Assembly: GCF_020687245.1 (NCBI RefSeq)
Contig: NZ_JAJEQG010000010.1
Span: forward strand, 1-64,000
Length of the DNA: 64,000 nucleotides
Source of the DNA: Faecalibacterium longum CLA-AA-H243
GTDB taxonomy: Bacteria; Bacillota; Clostridia; Oscillospirales; Ruminococcaceae
Direction of reading: 5' to 3'
Position 1 is the first letter of the stretch, and each line of letters opens with the position of its first letter. The translations under genes and the position numbers were made by a program. This document shows positions 62,861-64,000 of the stretch, piece by piece. A model generated the notes under the pieces. The model had not been told where the DNA came from. It did no database searches and saw only the letters and a program-made list of their open reading frames with translations.

Positions 62861-64000
62861 ATGTTAAAACTACTTTTAGGCGGCTCCGGCAGCGGAAAGA
62901 CCACCCTGCTGTACCAGCGCATCCGGGCGCGGGCTGAGGCGGGGGAGAAGAGCATCCTGCTGGTGCCGGAGCAGTTCACCTCGTCCACCGAGGGCCGCAT
63001 CCACCGGGAGATGGGCGACGCGCTGAGCGGACTGGTGGAGAGCTTTTCCTTCACCAGCCTCGCCGAGCATATCCTGTCGGCGGAGGGCGGCTCTGCCGTC
63101 CAGACCCTCAGCGACGCGGGCCGGGCCGTGCTGGTGCGCCGTGCCCTCGAGGAACTGCAGGACAACGTCCATTACTATTACCGCCACCGCCGCTCGGCCG
63201 CCTTCTGCCAGATGGCCGCCGAGACCATCGACGAGCTCAAGAGCGCGGGTCTCTCGGGCCAGCAGCTCTATGAGCTGGCGCAGGACTGCGGCACCGACAG
63301 CGCCAAGCTCAGCGAACTGGCCCTCATCTTTCAGGGCTACGAGACCCTGCTGGCCGGGACAGGCATGGACCCCTCCGACCGGCTGGAGCTGGCCGCATCC
63401 CGCCTCGAGGCCGCACTGGCCCGGGGCGAACTGCCGGAGTTCCTGCGGGACAGGGCCGTCTTCATCGACGAGTTCGACACCTTCAACGCCCCGAAAAAGC
63501 GGCTGATGGGCGCTCTGCTGGCCTCGCTGCCCACCGTGACGGTGGCCCTCTGCGACGACGGCACCCCGCTCGTGCCGGGGGACATGAGCCTTTTCTCCGG
63601 CGCGAAGCAGGTGGCGGCGCAGCTGCGCCAGCTGGCCCGCCGGAACGGCACTGCGGTGGCCGTGCCGGAACTGCTGCGCCGGGACGTGCGCCACGCCGAC
63701 GCCCCCGGCCTTGCCGCTGCGGCCCAGCTGCTGGCCGCGGGCCGGTGTGACCCGCCTCCGGCCTGTCCGGAAATAAAATTATTCGCCGCCCCCAGCCGGG
63801 AGGAAGAAGCCCGCGCCGCCGCTGCTGCCATCCGCCGCCTCATGCGGCAGGGCGTCCGCTGCGGGAAGGTGGCGGTGGTCTGCCGCGACATCTCGAAATA
63901 CCGCGCCGCCGTCAAGTACGAGTTCCGGATGGCGGACATCCCCCTCTACTGCGACGAGCCCACGACGCCCGAGTTCAGCGCCCCGGCCACGGCGGTGCGG
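62861..64000 (+). CDS. addB: ATP-dependent nuclease subunit AddB (partial, runs off the window)
   Basis: N-terminal 380 codons of the AddAB recombination nuclease/helicase B subunit. MLKLLLGGSGSGKTTLLYQRI contains the Walker A motif (GGSGSGKTT, residues 7-15), and ILLVPEQFTSSTEGRI near 31-46 is the AddB family motif. Later come DRAVFIDEFDTFNAPKKRLM near 203-222 and AAPSREEEARAAAAAIRRLMRQG near 308-330. The C-terminal iron-sulphur nuclease domain lies beyond the window. ATG preceded by ACGGAGAG. It starts RecBCD-type break repair genes, with addA expected downstream. Confidence 0.93.
   Translation, partial: MLKLLLGGSGSGKTTLLYQRIRARAEAGEKSILLVPEQFTSSTEGRIHREMGDALSGLVESFSFTSLAEHILSAEGGSAVQTLSDAGRAVLVRRALEELQDNVHYYYRHRRSAAFCQMAAETIDELKSAGLSGQQLYELAQDCGTDSAKLSELALIFQGYETLLAGTGMDPSDRLELAASRLEAALARGELPEFLRDRAVFIDEFDTFNAPKKRLMGALLASLPTVTVALCDDGTPLVPGDMSLFSGAKQVAAQLRQLARRNGTAVAVPELLRRDVRHADAPGLAAAAQLLAAGRCDPPPACPEIKLFAAPSREEEARAAAAAIRRLMRQGVRCGKVAVVCRDISKYRAAVKYEFRMADIPLYCDEPTTPEFSAPATAVR

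Overview
The window is GC-rich chromosomal DNA from a Gram-positive gut Clostridia member, most likely Faecalibacterium or a close relative (Oscillospiraceae/Ruminococcaceae). I infer this from gene content: FtsEX with a coiled-coil M23 hydrolase, a type III glutamine synthetase beside a type I enzyme and an ANTAR regulator, PFL/UPF0210 with an ACT protein, SpoIIR, DUF378 and DUF1292 genes, an AddB start, and giant repeat-rich surface proteins. No species assignment was computed.

Layout. 1-9.5 kb: purB, an RsuA-type pseudouridine synthase, a CdaR/PucR regulator, the cell-wall operon ftsE-ftsX-M23 hydrolase-35 aa membrane peptide-S41 protease, then ksgA. 9.6-16.0 kb: a giant surface beta-helix protein on the minus strand whose signal-peptide region is broken by a run of nine C residues. 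One more C would restore the frame to a well-placed ATG and Shine-Dalgarno, so it looks phase-variable. 16.3-23.5 kb: tRNA-Thr, a decayed toxin-antitoxin pair, an AEC transporter, a PstS-like lipoprotein with a second lipoprotein, a MATE pump, and an odd ricin-lectin protein with a histone-H1-like tail. 23.5-29.6 kb: glnN-glnA-ANTAR-pyrG, all minus, with terminator-like hairpins in both glutamine synthetase leaders. 29.7-41.2 kb: an rRNA methyltransferase, CYTH protein, rhomboid protease, a leader-peptide-coupled MMPL transporter with a 1252 aa membrane-anchored partner, a patatin-like lipase, and xpt. 41.3-48 kb: division and wall genes (PBP2-type transpeptidase, ftsW/rodA, murA, ftsZ, a coiled-coil protein). 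48-64 kb: HD hydrolase with YdbC, a proline-rich protein, sbcDC, a peptidoglycan-binding protein, spoIIR, PFL-ACT, an Lrp regulator with an aminotransferase, ispE, DUF378, a probable 6S RNA, DUF1292, a lipoprotein cyclophilin, a small lipoprotein, ruvX, and the start of addB.

A dispersed repeat runs through the window. An outer element, a string of small stem-loops bounded by AACCTCTC and GAGAGGTT, occurs eight times. A GC-rich inner cassette of roughly 110 bp occurs inside some copies, in either orientation, and also alone. Several copies overlap the stop codon of the adjoining gene. The strongest leads for new biology are the phase-variable giant protein, this nested repeat system, the leader-peptide/MMPL/GLUG-like locus, and two genes whose Shine-Dalgarno lies in the 3' arm of a terminator-like hairpin.
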